From Pseudomonadota bacterium (GTDB taxonomy: Bacteria > Pseudomonadota > Gammaproteobacteria > Burkholderiales > Usitatibacteraceae): a stretch of 52,424 nucleotides of DNA. Position numbers and translations under genes: made by a program. The stretch lies in contig JAKOWJ010000271.1 of NCBI GenBank assembly GCA_029781595.1, positions 1 to 52,424 on the forward strand, read 5' to 3'. The notes beneath the pieces were generated by a model. It searched no databases and had not been told where the DNA came from. It worked only from the letters and a program-made list of their open reading frames with translations. Below are positions 34,788 through 43,451 of the stretch, piece by piece; within the stretch, counting starts at the first letter, position 1, and the number at the start of each line of letters is the position of its first letter.

Positions 34788-35293
34788 GGGTTCTCTCTCC
34801 GGTGCGATGTCGAGTGCGCGGCCTGGCCGCCGGCCTCCGGTGCGCCCGTGTTCGCCTGGCCAAGGAGGCGAAGGGTCTCGCCGTCGGGCTGGCCCCGGTA
34901 GAACGTCGCCAGGGCCCTGCGGAAGCACGGCTCCCGCGGCGCCGCTTCCGCGAACAGCGTGAGGCAGGACCGGAACTTCATGGCGTCGACCTCCCCGAGG
35001 ATCTCCGCGGCGCCGCGGCCGGCGTGGGCGAGGATCGCGTTCACGCACTCCACGAGCCTCGGCCCGAGCACCGGGTGGTCCAGGTAGGCCGCGGCCTCCT
35101 CCCGATCCGCGATGCCGAATTCGAGGGCCATGCGGCTCTGTCCAAGCCCGCGCAGTTGCGGCAGCACGAACCAGATCCAGTGCGTTCTCTTTTGCCCGGC
35201 GACGATCTCCGCCAGCGCTTCGGCGTACACGCCTTCCTGGGCGTCGACGAAGCGCCGGAGCGCGGCGGCCGGCGAGTGACCTGGGGTTCGCAT
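34784..35293 (-). CDS. DUF1810 protein
   Basis: The 169-residue protein shows the DUF1810 hallmarks: RFVDAQEGVYAEALAEIVAG, KRTHWIWFVLPQLRGLGQSR, ALEFGIADREEAAAYLDHPV and MKFRSCLTLFAEA. The family (also called calpastatin-like) has a small helical fold of unknown function. The C terminus beyond residue 145 is low-complexity. The ATG at 35293 is preferred over 35410, whose extension is unlike the family. Confidence 0.9.
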   Translation of the reverse strand: MRTPGHSPAAALRRFVDAQEGVYAEALAEIVAGQKRTHWIWFVLPQLRGLGQSRMALEFGIADREEAAAYLDHPVLGPRLVECVNAILAHAGRGAAEILGEVDAMKFRSCLTLFAEAAPREPCFRRALATFYRGQPDGETLRLLGQANTGAPEAGGQAAHSTSHRRENP

Positions 35294-35321
35294 CCGGTGC
35301 CGTCCTTCGACGCGCCGCGCC

Positions 35322-35801
35322 TCAGTAGGGCGAGCCGTCCTTGTGCGTGAAGACCCAGCGTCCGTCGACTTGCCGCGCCTGGATGTCGTCGTCCGGATAG
35401 GTGCCTTCATCGCCGGGCGTCCGGTCGCCGATCTCGAGGTACACGACCTCCTCGGCGGTGTCGTTGACGAGGCGATGCCCGTTGCCCGTGCCGGCCGGGA
35501 AGCCGGCGCACATGCCCGGCCGAAGCGGCGTGTGCCCCTCGTCCGTGTGCAGCGTCGGGCGCCCCTCGAGCACGTAGATGAACTCGTCCTGCTTCGTGTG
35601 CGCGTGGCGCAGCGCGGAGACGGCGCCGGGGCGAAGGCGCGTGAGGTTCACGCCGAAGTTGCGCAGCCCGAAGAGATCGCCGAGCGGCTGCTTCTGCCGG
35701 CCCTCCATGCGGGAGGCGAACGGCTCCGGGTAGTTCGAGCGCTTCGTCCTCGCCGGAGCGTCGGTCGCGAGGATGGCGATGGGCGGGGTGGGTGAGGTCA
35801 C
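35322..35801 (-). CDS. Cupin-domain protein
   Basis: The 159-residue protein is a conserved-barrel cupin: ALRHAHTKQDEFIYVLEG (motif 1 with two His and Glu) and GMCAGFPAGTGNGHRLVNDT (motif 2 with His). It ends in YLEIGDRTPGDEGTYPDDDI and FTHKDGSPY. Such proteins may bind metal and sugar- or amino-acid-derived ligands. A shortened relative of its C terminus is encoded at 40.3 kb. Confidence 0.87.
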   Translation of the reverse strand: MTSPTPPIAILATDAPARTKRSNYPEPFASRMEGRQKQPLGDLFGLRNFGVNLTRLRPGAVSALRHAHTKQDEFIYVLEGRPTLHTDEGHTPLRPGMCAGFPAGTGNGHRLVNDTAEEVVYLEIGDRTPGDEGTYPDDDIQARQVDGRWVFTHKDGSPY

Positions 35802-35855
35802 GCGCGCTCTCCTTGGGGATTGATGACCACGTTGCGCGGCGGTCCGCGCGTTTGC

Positions 35856-36323
35856 CTAGCGGACCTCGAAAATGCCCTCGACTTCCGTCGCCACATCGTA
35901 CGGCAGGGCCGCCACGCCGACGGCGATGCGCGTGTGCCGCCCCGCCTCCCCGAAGACCTGCACGAAGAGGTCCGACGCGCCGTTCATCACCTGGGACTGC
36001 GCCGTGAATTCCGGGGTCGAGTTCACGTACCCCGTCAGGCGGATGCAGCGGCAGACCCTGCCCAGGTCTCCCTCGAGCGCCGCCCGGAGGTGCGCGAGGA
36101 CGTTGAGGGCGCTGAGGCGCGCCGCCTCCTGGCCCTGCTCGACGGTGAACTCGCGGCCCAGCTTGCCGATGAAGCGGCGCTCGCCGTTCCACTGCGAGAG
36201 CTGGCCGGTGAGGTAGAGCACGTTGCCGGTGCGAACGTGCGGCACGTAGTTGGCGCCCGGCGTGCTGGGGACGGGAAGCTCTATCCCGAGGGCCCGGAGG
36301 CGATCGTCGAAGGCAGTGTTCAT
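35856..36323 (-). CDS. RidA/YjgF-family protein
   Basis: The 155-residue protein is a YjgF/RidA-type trimer subunit: LYLTGQLSQWNGERRFIGKL, EAARLSALNVLAHLRAALEG, RCIRLTGYVNSTPEFTAQSQ and a terminal ALPYDVATEVEGIFEV. The arginine that binds enamine/imine substrates in RidA is not obvious at its usual late position, so this may belong to a non-deaminase subgroup. Cytosolic. Confidence 0.87.
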   Translation of the reverse strand: MNTAFDDRLRALGIELPVPSTPGANYVPHVRTGNVLYLTGQLSQWNGERRFIGKLGREFTVEQGQEAARLSALNVLAHLRAALEGDLGRVCRCIRLTGYVNSTPEFTAQSQVMNGASDLFVQVFGEAGRHTRIAVGVAALPYDVATEVEGIFEVR

Positions 36324-36343
36324 CGGCGGCGGCGGGCTTTCGG

Positions 36344-36991
36344 TCAGGGTCGCGTGGCGTAGGCCCGGGGGTCGAGACCCTCGGCTGAAAAGGCCCGCTC
36401 CACGGCCGGCCGGACCGCGACGGCGTCCAGGGCGCGACGCAGTGCCGGGAGGGCGGCCGGGGGATTGGCGAGCCGCCGGGCCCAGGTGCAGAGCATGAAC
36501 AGGTAGGCGTCGCACGCCGAGTACCGTCCGCCGACGAGGTACGGGTCGTTCCCGAGCGCTCCCTCGAGGACGGCGAAGCCGGTCGCCAGCCGCCGCTCCG
36601 CCTGCTGCCTCACCGCCGCGAGCCCGTCCGGGTCGGCCGTGTATTTCTCCGGATAGCGAAAGGCCATGTAGTCGGGCTGGATCGTGTTGGTGAGGTAGAT
36701 GAGCCACTTGTGGAAGTGGGCGCGATCCGCGGACCCGTGCGCCGGCGCCAGCCCCGCCTCGGGATGGCGGTCCGCGACGTGCAGGCAGATGGCGGCCGCC
36801 TCGAAGAGGACGAGATCGCCGTCGACCAGCGTCGGGATCCGGCCGTTCGGGTTCAGCCGCAGGTAATCGGGATCCTTCTGCCCTTCCTTCTCCCGGTCCA
36901 CGAGCACGAGCTCGTACGGCGCGCCCGCCTCCTCGAGCAGGATGTGGGGGGCGAGGTTCGCGTTGCCCGGAAAGTAGTAGAGGCGATACAT
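36344..36991 (-). CDS. Glutathione S-transferase
   Basis: The 215-residue protein has the GST N-terminal domain (LYYFPGNANLAPHILLEEAG, RIPTLVDGDLVLFEAAAICL with the E-A motif for glutathione) and a helical C-terminal domain with an N-capping-like YSACDAYLFMLCTW. It differs from the YfcF-like GST at 24.9 kb. Cytosolic, involved in detoxification or redox chemistry. Confidence 0.88.
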   Translation of the reverse strand: MYRLYYFPGNANLAPHILLEEAGAPYELVLVDREKEGQKDPDYLRLNPNGRIPTLVDGDLVLFEAAAICLHVADRHPEAGLAPAHGSADRAHFHKWLIYLTNTIQPDYMAFRYPEKYTADPDGLAAVRQQAERRLATGFAVLEGALGNDPYLVGGRYSACDAYLFMLCTWARRLANPPAALPALRRALDAVAVRPAVERAFSAEGLDPRAYATRP

Positions 36992-37086
36992 GGGCCAGGG
37001 ATTCCTTCGCGCCATCCGGCGATCGGGTCGTGCGGCCAGGCGGCATGGCCCGGCCGCGGAATGATACGGCTCGCGGGCGCGCCCGG

Positions 37087-38286
37087 TCACGGCCGCGGGA
37101 ATCCGTAGTCCGGCAGCTCGATGTCGTCCCGGAGCTCGCGGCCGATGAGCCGGTCCGCGATGGCCGGCACCCGCATCAGCCGCGTCATCGCATTGCGGAA
37201 CGCGATCCCGAGGGAGGTCCTCGGGGCGAACGACGAGGCGAAGGTCGCCGCCGAGGCCTGCTTCCTTCGCAGGAACGGCATCAACCGCTGCTCGTAGCGC
37301 GCGAAGGCGGCGCGGAAGTCGCCTGCGCACGCCTGCAGCTCGCCGGCGAGGATGTACGCCTCCGCGATCGCGAGCCCCGTCCCCTCGCCCGCCATGAGCG
37401 AGACGCAGGCCGCGGCGTCGCCGACGAGCGCGATCCGCCCTTTCGTCCAGCGCTCCATGCGGACCTGGCTGACCGTGTCGAAGTAGAGGTCGCCCGCGCG
37501 CGCGAGCTCCTCTTCGATCCGCGGCCACTCCCAGCCGGAGCCGGCGAAGGCCTCGCGCAGGACAGCCTTCGGCTCTTCCCCGCGCAGGTACTCGTCGCGG
37601 AAGACGAAGAGGAAGAGGGTCCTGTCGCCGCGCAGCGTGAACCGCGACACCTGCCGGCCCGGCAGCCCGTGGCTCACGTACACCAGCTCGTCGCGCGGGC
37701 GGTAGCCTTCGACCTCGAAGGCCGCGACGTGGTAGCCGAGCGGGACGATGAACTCCGGGTCCGCCCCGAACGCGAGGCGGCGCACGCGCGAATGCAGCCC
37801 GTCGGCGCCGATGACCAGGTCCGCCTCGCGTGCCGGCGCATGATCGAAGGAGACGCGCACGCCCTCGTCATGCTCGTCGAGGGCTGCCACCGAATCGCCG
37901 AAGATCGCCTCGACCTTTCCCTCGATCGCCCGGTACAGCGTCGCCGACACGTCGGAGCGCGGCACGCTCGTGAACCGGTCGCGGGTCACGCGGCCGAAGA
38001 CCGAGACTTCGAATCCTCCCCGCTTGCGGCCGTCGCGACCCACGAAGCGCACCTCGCGCACGGGATAGCCGAGGCGGCGGATCTCGCCGACGACGCCCAT
38101 CCTTTCCGCGATCTCGTAGCCGATGCCCCAGAAGTCGATGATGTAGCCGCCTTCGCGCACGCGGGGCGCCGCCTCGACGAGGAGGACCTCGTGCCCGGCC
38201 TTCGTCAGCCAGTAGGCAAGAGCCGGCCCGGCGACGCCGATTCCGTTGATGACGATCTTCACGGTGTGCGAAACCCGCCGCGGCAT
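37087..38286 (-). CDS. FAD-dependent monooxygenase (PHBH/TetX-like)
   Basis: The 399-residue protein has the Rossmann GxGxxG at residues 15-20 (NGIGVAGPALA), the ribose-binding Glu at the end of strand 2 (VLLVEAAPRV), the DG motif (ADLVIGADGLHSRVRRLAFG) and the FAD GD motif (GRIALVGDAAACVSLMAGEG). This is the class A flavoprotein hydroxylase fold. The substrate may be an aromatic or an antibiotic. A GTG at 38262 (MKIVINGIG...) is an equally good start. Confidence 0.9.
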   Translation of the reverse strand: MPRRVSHTVKIVINGIGVAGPALAYWLTKAGHEVLLVEAAPRVREGGYIIDFWGIGYEIAERMGVVGEIRRLGYPVREVRFVGRDGRKRGGFEVSVFGRVTRDRFTSVPRSDVSATLYRAIEGKVEAIFGDSVAALDEHDEGVRVSFDHAPAREADLVIGADGLHSRVRRLAFGADPEFIVPLGYHVAAFEVEGYRPRDELVYVSHGLPGRQVSRFTLRGDRTLFLFVFRDEYLRGEEPKAVLREAFAGSGWEWPRIEEELARAGDLYFDTVSQVRMERWTKGRIALVGDAAACVSLMAGEGTGLAIAEAYILAGELQACAGDFRAAFARYEQRLMPFLRRKQASAATFASSFAPRTSLGIAFRNAMTRLMRVPAIADRLIGRELRDDIELPDYGFPRP

Positions 38287-38317
38287 GCCCGCCCGAGGCA
38301 GGGGCCGGGCACGCGGC

Positions 38318-38641
38318 TCAATCGACGATGAAGAGCTTCGCTCCGCACTCCGTGTGCGAGCGGTGGGGTTCGGCGTTGTCGGCGACCTGGTAGCTCATGC
38401 CGGGCCGGAGCGTGAACGTGCGCCCGTCCTCGAGCTCGGTGTGCAGCTCGCCGTCCGTGCACAGGAGAATGTGCCCCTTGGTGCACCAGTGGTCGGCGAG
38501 GTAGCCGGGCGTGTACTCGACCATGCGCACGCGGATGGCGCCGAAGTGCTGCGTTCGCCAGTAGGCGCAGCCCTTCTCGCCCTTGTGCTCGGTTCGCGGG
38601 ACCTGCGACCAGTCGGTGGTCCCGAACGGAATGCCTGACAT
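38318..38641 (-). CDS. DHCW-motif cupin-fold protein
   Basis: The 107-residue protein matches the small DHCW cupin family: GIPFGTTDWSQVPRTEHKGE, YWRTQHFGAIRVRMVEYTPG, and ADHWCTKGHILLCTDGELHT, where DHWC carries the metal-site residues. Function unknown. The ATG at 38641 is preferred because the family begins at this point. Confidence 0.87.
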   Translation of the reverse strand: MSGIPFGTTDWSQVPRTEHKGEKGCAYWRTQHFGAIRVRMVEYTPGYLADHWCTKGHILLCTDGELHTELEDGRTFTLRPGMSYQVADNAEPHRSHTECGAKLFIVD

Positions 38642-38722
38642 CTGCACGGATGGCTCCTTCGTCGAAAAGCGCCCGCCCGTCACGCTGGACGGCCAGGCGC
38701 GGGACTGCCAGGTCGCGGTCGA

Positions 38723-40276
38723 TCATCGGGAACCTCCCACCGGCTCGTGGAACTCGATCCAGGCGCCGCCCGCGAGCGCGCCCGGAACGAGAAGGCTTCT
38801 TCCCGCCGGAAAGCATGGGCCCACATCGCCGGTGGAACCGGGAAGATCGCGCAGGCGCCCCGCGACATCGTCCAGGCGCTCGACCTCCACGCTGAAGCCC
38901 AGGATGCCCTGGCCGCGCTCGGCGATGAAGCGCGCCGTGGGCCCGCCCGCGTCGACGGGCCGCAGAAGCCGGATGGCCTGGCGAACCAATGCGAACTCGC
39001 GCACGTCGGCGCCGAGCGCCGGGCAGCGATAGTCGCGGCCGGGAGAGGAAGAAAGCGCCTGCAGGGTCTTCGAGGCGGCCTCGAGGTCGGGCACCGCGAT
39101 CCACAGCGCCGAAACGCCCCGGGCGCCGTTGGGCTGCCGGTAGTACGGCGCCGCTCTCGCCTGCGCGTATCCCTCGTCCCAGTGGTGGAAGATGTCCGCG
39201 TAGTCGACACGCAGGTACTGGATGAAGAAGAGCGGCAGGCCGGCCGCCTCCCGCATCTCGACCGTCAGCCATTTCGGCGGCGGCGGCTTCGCGTCGGTGG
39301 CTCTCTGGACGGTGCCGGGCGACGGCGCCGTCGGGGCGAGGCCGAGCGCTTCGAGGCGCGCGGCCGTGGCGGAGGCCGATGACGTGCTCAGCGCCGCGGC
39401 GAACGCGCCAGGGCCCTTTTCCAGGAACGCGAGGAGGCCCGGATCGTTCGCGGCCACCTTCTCGCGATCGTCGACGGCCAGCAGCTCGAGGTACGACTGG
39501 TTGGCGAAGTAGGACGAGGCGTTCGCCGTGCCCGAAGCGTGCCGGCCCGCGACGCCGGCGGCGGGAAGCTTGAAGCCGAGCCGGTCGCGGAACAGGGCCC
39601 TGGCGGCCTCGAGGTCGCGCACCGCGATAACGACATGGTCGATGCCGAATCCCATCCCCAGCAGGGGATCGGGGCGCGGGCCCGGCACCGCCACCGGCAG
39701 CAGCACGGCCTCCAGCGCGTCGGCCAGGTCGCTCTCCAGCGAATCGACGCCCTTGACGACGAATGCGCCGCCATTGCGCCACCGCGTGCTGGCGTCGGCC
39801 AGGACCGACGAAGTGGACGGATCGAGCACGCGCACGTCGACGACCACCTCGGTGCCGCCCTCCACCAGGACCGGCAGCCCGATCACGAGGCGCGGGCCGA
39901 GCTCGCGAACGGTGACGAGCACGACCCGGTCCGCATGCGCGCCGCCCGCCGCCGCGAGGCGAAGGAGTGCCGCATTCGACGGCACGCCGCCGTCGCCGGG
40001 AAGCCGCCTCGGCGCCGTGGCGTCCAGGCAGCCGTGGCGCGCGATGAACTGCTCGATGCCCTGCTTCGCCAGTGCTTCGCGCAGCGCCGGCTCCTTCTGG
40101 TCCGCCCGCCACCGGGGCATCCAGAAGAGCGCGACCTTCACCCGGGGCCCGTCGGCGGTGCACAGGGGCTGGCGCAGTGGCGTGCCCGATGGGCTCGTCG
40201 TGGTAGTCGCGCAACCGGCGAGCAGCGCCAGAAAGGCGAGCGCGGCCGCGACAAGGCTAGGGGTAGGCAGTGCCAT
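38723..40276 (-). CDS. Lipoprotein with C-terminal glyoxalase-like domain (fusion)
   Basis: The 517-residue product starts with a lipoprotein signal peptide (lipobox LLAGC, cysteine 22). Residues about 35-195 form a conserved-looking periplasmic domain of unknown family (VKVALFWMPRWRADQKEPAL, VVVDVRVLDPSTSSVLADAS). Residues about 207-505 are a glyoxalase-like region of the PF13468 type (FGIDHVVIAVRDLEAARALF, VSALWIAVPDLEAASKTLQA, QGILGFSVEVERLDDVAGRL). Glyoxalase-like proteins of this kind are normally cytosolic and separate, so the order is unusual. An ATG near residue 207 could be an independent internal start. Confidence 0.75.
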   Translation of the reverse strand: MALPTPSLVAAALAFLALLAGCATTTTSPSGTPLRQPLCTADGPRVKVALFWMPRWRADQKEPALREALAKQGIEQFIARHGCLDATAPRRLPGDGGVPSNAALLRLAAAGGAHADRVVLVTVRELGPRLVIGLPVLVEGGTEVVVDVRVLDPSTSSVLADASTRWRNGGAFVVKGVDSLESDLADALEAVLLPVAVPGPRPDPLLGMGFGIDHVVIAVRDLEAARALFRDRLGFKLPAAGVAGRHASGTANASSYFANQSYLELLAVDDREKVAANDPGLLAFLEKGPGAFAAALSTSSASATAARLEALGLAPTAPSPGTVQRATDAKPPPPKWLTVEMREAAGLPLFFIQYLRVDYADIFHHWDEGYAQARAAPYYRQPNGARGVSALWIAVPDLEAASKTLQALSSSPGRDYRCPALGADVREFALVRQAIRLLRPVDAGGPTARFIAERGQGILGFSVEVERLDDVAGRLRDLPGSTGDVGPCFPAGRSLLVPGALAGGAWIEFHEPVGGSR

Positions 40277-40433
40277 CCTTGTGGACGAAGCGCCCGTCGC
40301 GGTTCGTGCTCATCAGGTCGCCGTCCGGGCACGTGGTGAGGTCGTCCGGATGCCTCGATCCGATTTCCAGGTACACCGCCGGATAGGCGGCACCCACCCG
40401 CACCGGCACGGCCTCAAGCTCGATCCTGGGCAT
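40257..40433 (-). pseudogene. 58-residue cupin C-terminal remnant
   Basis: A short frame from an ATG at 40433 to a TAG at 40257 encodes AVYLEIGSRHPDDLTTCPDG and RFVHKDGTAYP. These align with VYLEIGDRTPGDEGTYPDDD and FTHKDGSPY at the end of the full cupin (35322-35801). Nothing corresponding to the first two thirds of the cupin is visible upstream. It is best read as a truncated paralogue or a deletion remnant. It overlaps the start of the lipoprotein gene by 20 bases. Confidence 0.6.
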
Positions 40434-40487
40434 GCGGGCATCTCCTTCCGGATCAGTCGGGCGCGGCGCGCAATTCGCCGCGGCGCG

Positions 40488-40841
40488 TCATTCGTCGTCG
40501 CCGTCGTCGCTGCGCCACCAGGCCTCGGCGCCGTCGATGTGGATGAGGATCTCGCCGTCCTCGTACGACCCGTCGGGCGAGCGCAGCCGCAGCCCCGGCT
40601 CGTGCAGCTCCGCGTGGACGGCTTCCCAGTCGTCCCACTGCGCCGCGTCGTCGGAGGTGTTGGCGCGCAGCAGCGCGAGCTCGTGCTCGAAGAGTTCACG
40701 AACCGGGTCGAACGCCTTCGTCGGGTGGAAGACACCGCTGAACCAGGGGAAGTCCGCCTGCCCCGCGCTCACGTCGATCGTGCCCAGGACGGCATCGCCG
40801 CGCACGAGCTCCAGGTTTTCCGGCCACTGCGGTTTGGACAC
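40488..40841 (-). CDS. Conserved acidic protein of unknown function
   Basis: The 117-residue protein is strongly acidic and has the look of a conserved single-domain family (FPWFSGVFHPTKAFDPVREL, HEPGLRLRSPDGSYEDGEIL, HIDGAEAWWR). It could be a small immunity-like protein, but no toxin gene is adjacent and I cannot name the family. Confidence 0.6.
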   Translation of the reverse strand: MSKPQWPENLELVRGDAVLGTIDVSAGQADFPWFSGVFHPTKAFDPVRELFEHELALLRANTSDDAAQWDDWEAVHAELHEPGLRLRSPDGSYEDGEILIHIDGAEAWWRSDDGDDE

Positions 40842-40921
40842 TGCCGCTTCCTTTCGATTTCGATCGTCGTTCGCCTAGGATAGCGCCCTGCCGCTCCGCG
40901 AAGCGATCGGCCCCGCCGCGC

Positions 40922-41305
40922 TCAGCGCCGCGGCAGGTCGACGCGGAGCGATCGCCCCCCGTAGCCGTGCTTGCGGTCCCTGGCCTGCACGATCACCGCC
41001 GTGACGGACGGCGGGATGCGGACCCCGTAGAGGTCCCGCGTGAACGGCTGCTCCGCCTGGTGATCGTGCAGGAGCTTTCGCTCGCCGAGCACCTGCCCGG
41101 ACGCCGTGGTCACGCGGAACGCGTCCGCATGGCGCTCCGGCGTGTCGTAAGGGGAAGAGACGGTGACGTCGAAGTCGTAGACGCCCGCGGCCCGCGGCGT
41201 GACCTTCACGTCGACGACGTCGGGAAAGCGCTGCTCGCCCGCCGCCAGGGCGATCGAAGGCAGGAGAGCGAACGCCGCGGCCAGGGCCAGCAGGATGCGC
41301 GCCAT
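40922..41305 (-). CDS. Secreted beta-sandwich-like protein
   Basis: The 127-residue product has a signal peptide (residues 1-22, ending ALAAG) and a mature domain with Ig-like strands (VVDVKVTPRAAGVYDFDVTV, VTAVIVQARDRKHGYGG). No family recognised. The stop of a 24-codon remnant overlaps its ATG region. Confidence 0.65.
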   Translation of the reverse strand: MARILLALAAAFALLPSIALAAGEQRFPDVVDVKVTPRAAGVYDFDVTVSSPYDTPERHADAFRVTTASGQVLGERKLLHDHQAEQPFTRDLYGVRIPPSVTAVIVQARDRKHGYGGRSLRVDLPRR

Positions 41306-41380
41306 TTACTCGGGGCTGCTCGCGAAGGCCATGAACCCGGCCGTGCCGGATTCCTGGGTGGGTTCCAGGTACGCCTTCAT
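41306..41380 (-). pseudogene. 24-residue DUF1330-type N-terminal remnant
   Basis: An ATG at 41380 follows a strong AGGAGGAG ribosome binding site and starts MKAYLEPTQESGTAGFM. This resembles the N terminus of a DUF1330 subgroup as I recall it, but the frame ends after 24 codons (TAA at 41306-41308). The stop lies one base from the ATG of the secreted protein. It may be a truncated gene or a short leader that couples translation. Confidence 0.45.
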
Positions 41381-41429
41381 CGGAAATCTCCTCCTGGATG
41401 GCGGGAAGCTTCGCTTCCGTCGCCGGACG

Positions 41430-41840
41430 TCACGCCGGCTGCTCCCACGGCACGAGCGCCACCGCGATGGGCGCACGCACCGTATTGTGCACTTCGGCCA
41501 CGGCGTCCGTTTCCCGCAGCAGCTGCTCGATGCGCGCCTTCGGCTCGGCGGACTTCACGCTCGCGCGATAGCGGACGTTGGCCGCGGCCAGCCCGATGCC
41601 GTTGAACTCCGCGGATGCCTCGACCTCGACCGCCTCGACCGCGATGCCCAGTCGCGCCGCCTCGCGGTACAGGTCGTTGCAGTAGCAGGTGGCGAGGGCG
41701 AGCATCAGGAACTCGCCCCCGTTCACCGCCGAACCGCCGGCGGCCTTGGGCGGCACGTCCAGGGCCTGGGTGCTGCCGTTGGTGGTCACCGAGACGGCGT
41801 GCGAGCCGGCGGCGTTCTTCACGGATGCGGCGATGAGCAT
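41430..41840 (-). CDS. OsmC-family peroxiredoxin-like protein
   Basis: The 136-residue protein has the OsmC fold: GGSAVNGGEFLMLALATCYC, in which the second cysteine of ATCYC is the reactive one, and ANVRYRASVKSAEPKARIEQ. The typical second cysteine of OsmC/Ohr dimers is not obvious, so a one-cysteine variant is possible. It reduces organic hydroperoxides in other species. Cytosolic. Confidence 0.85.
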   Translation of the reverse strand: MLIAASVKNAAGSHAVSVTTNGSTQALDVPPKAAGGSAVNGGEFLMLALATCYCNDLYREAARLGIAVEAVEVEASAEFNGIGLAAANVRYRASVKSAEPKARIEQLLRETDAVAEVHNTVRAPIAVALVPWEQPA

Positions 41841-41928
41841 TCGACTCTCCGGTGGAATGGGGCGGCCGTCCTCGACCCGGCAGGGGCGATCGGTCCTGCG
41901 CAAGCTCGAAGCGGTACGGCGACTCCGC

Positions 41929-42888
41929 TCACCGGCCCGGCGCGGCCTTGTTCGCGGGCTCCGGCGGAACGACTGCCGGCGCATCGGGGAGGTTTCCCAA
42001 TCCGATCTCGCGAAGGAAAGCCTCGAACGCGGGCTTCCAGGAACCGGGATCGCCGGTGAAGATCCCGTGGCCATTGTCCTTGTAGGGCGGCAGGCGGACG
42101 AATCGCCCCTTGCCTCCCGCCTCGACGAACGCGGAGAACCAGTCCCTGGGCAGGTCGGGGCCCCAGAAGCGGTCGTTCGCGCTGTAGAGCCACAGGGTGG
42201 GCACCTTCGACCGGGCGCCGTAGTCCGCGAACAGCGCCTTCATGCGGTGGGCGCTGCACGGATCCTCCGGCCGCCGGGTGGGATTGCCCCCACCGCCGCC
42301 CGCGAAGTTGACGGCGCCGAGCAGGCCCGGCAACGGCCTTGCCGAGAGCGCGATGGCCGTCGCTCCCCCGAACGACTGCCCCACCACGATGCCGCGGGAC
42401 AGGTCGACGAACGGCAGCGCCCGGGCGGCCTCGAGCACGGACACCGTCTGGTCCGCGGCCGCGGCATACACCGGCGGATAGTCCCGCTCGTCGCAGCGGC
42501 CGGAATATTCCACGTCGATGCCGCCCGAGTCGCCGTACCCGGCCCGCGTGGGAACGAACACCACGAAGCCCAGCGAGACGAAATACCGGGAGTTCGCCGA
42601 ATACCGTGGCCGCTTCATCCGGGCGAAATCCGCGGCGGTGGCGGGCCTGCCGTGATTCAGCACCAGGTACGGCGCGCGCCCGCGGGCATCGTCGCGGAAC
42701 ACGGTGACCTTGATCGGCTGGTTCACCCGCTGCCCGGCCATCGTCGTGACGCTGACCGGAACCTCGATGACCTCCTCCACGACCGCCGCCGGCGACAGCC
42801 CCGGCAGGCCAAGCGCCACCAGGAGCCACAGGCGGCGCCAGGGCATGCCGGTATCGGCGCGGGCCAAACGATCGCGACGGATCCTCAT
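41929..42888 (-). CDS. Exported alpha/beta hydrolase
   Basis: The 319-residue product has a hydrophobic leader (WRRLWLLVALGLPGLSPAA) after a basic N terminus. Its hydrolase fold has NHGRPA for the oxyanion hole, GQSFGG with Ser172 as nucleophile, the acid in LYSANDRFWGP (D239) and GHGIF with the catalytic His274. It resembles dienelactone hydrolase or peptidase S9-like proteins. An ATG at 42846 gives a shorter leader. Its start overlaps the downstream end of the GNAT gene. Confidence 0.85.
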   Translation of the reverse strand: MRIRRDRLARADTGMPWRRLWLLVALGLPGLSPAAVVEEVIEVPVSVTTMAGQRVNQPIKVTVFRDDARGRAPYLVLNHGRPATAADFARMKRPRYSANSRYFVSLGFVVFVPTRAGYGDSGGIDVEYSGRCDERDYPPVYAAAADQTVSVLEAARALPFVDLSRGIVVGQSFGGATAIALSARPLPGLLGAVNFAGGGGGNPTRRPEDPCSAHRMKALFADYGARSKVPTLWLYSANDRFWGPDLPRDWFSAFVEAGGKGRFVRLPPYKDNGHGIFTGDPGSWKPAFEAFLREIGLGNLPDAPAVVPPEPANKAAPGR

Positions 42889-43451
42889 GGCTCGCGCGCG
42901 GTGTCGCGTGAAACGGATCGCCGGTCGAGCGCGTGCGTGGCCACGACGGTGCCGTACCAGCTCTCGAGGCCCCGGTAGTGCATGCCCAGCCGCACCATGA
43001 CCCGCGCCGACGCCTCGTTGTCCGGGTGGCGAACGGCGAGAAGCTCGTCCACGTCGAAGGTCTCGAACGCGAAGTCGCGCATCCGCAGGGCCGCCTCCGT
43101 CGCCAGCCCCTGGCGCCAGAAGTCGGGATGCAGGCGCCAGCCGATCTCCAGCGGGTTGACCTGCAGGGTTTCCAGCGCGGAAGGCAGGTCCGCCTGCTTT
43201 CGGAGGTACTGGACGCAGCCCGCTCCGGCGATCCGGCCGCTCGCGCGCTCGACCAGGGCCCACCAGCCCGTTCCCCAGGCCGCCCAGCAACGCTGCGCCC
43301 GCGCGATCGCGGCCGCGGTCTGCTCCCGGGTCTCGGGCTGTCCGCTGATGTAGCGCATCACCTCCGGCAGCCGGTTCATCTCGTGCAGGCCGTCGAGATG
43401 GCGTTCGGCAAGGGGTTCCAGCCGAAGCCGGGACGTGTGCAGGATCGTCAT
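42885..43451 (-). CDS. GNAT N-acetyltransferase, RimJ/RimL type
   Basis: The 188-residue protein has LHTSRLRLEPLAERHLDGLH at the N terminus, WRLHPDFWRQGLATEAALRM with the acetyl-CoA loop, and NEASARVMVRLGMHYRGLE at the end, the full RimJ/L layout. The ATG at 43451 overlaps the TGA of a small upstream gene. Target unknown. Confidence 0.9.
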   Translation of the reverse strand: MTILHTSRLRLEPLAERHLDGLHEMNRLPEVMRYISGQPETREQTAAAIARAQRCWAAWGTGWWALVERASGRIAGAGCVQYLRKQADLPSALETLQVNPLEIGWRLHPDFWRQGLATEAALRMRDFAFETFDVDELLAVRHPDNEASARVMVRLGMHYRGLESWYGTVVATHALDRRSVSRDTAREP

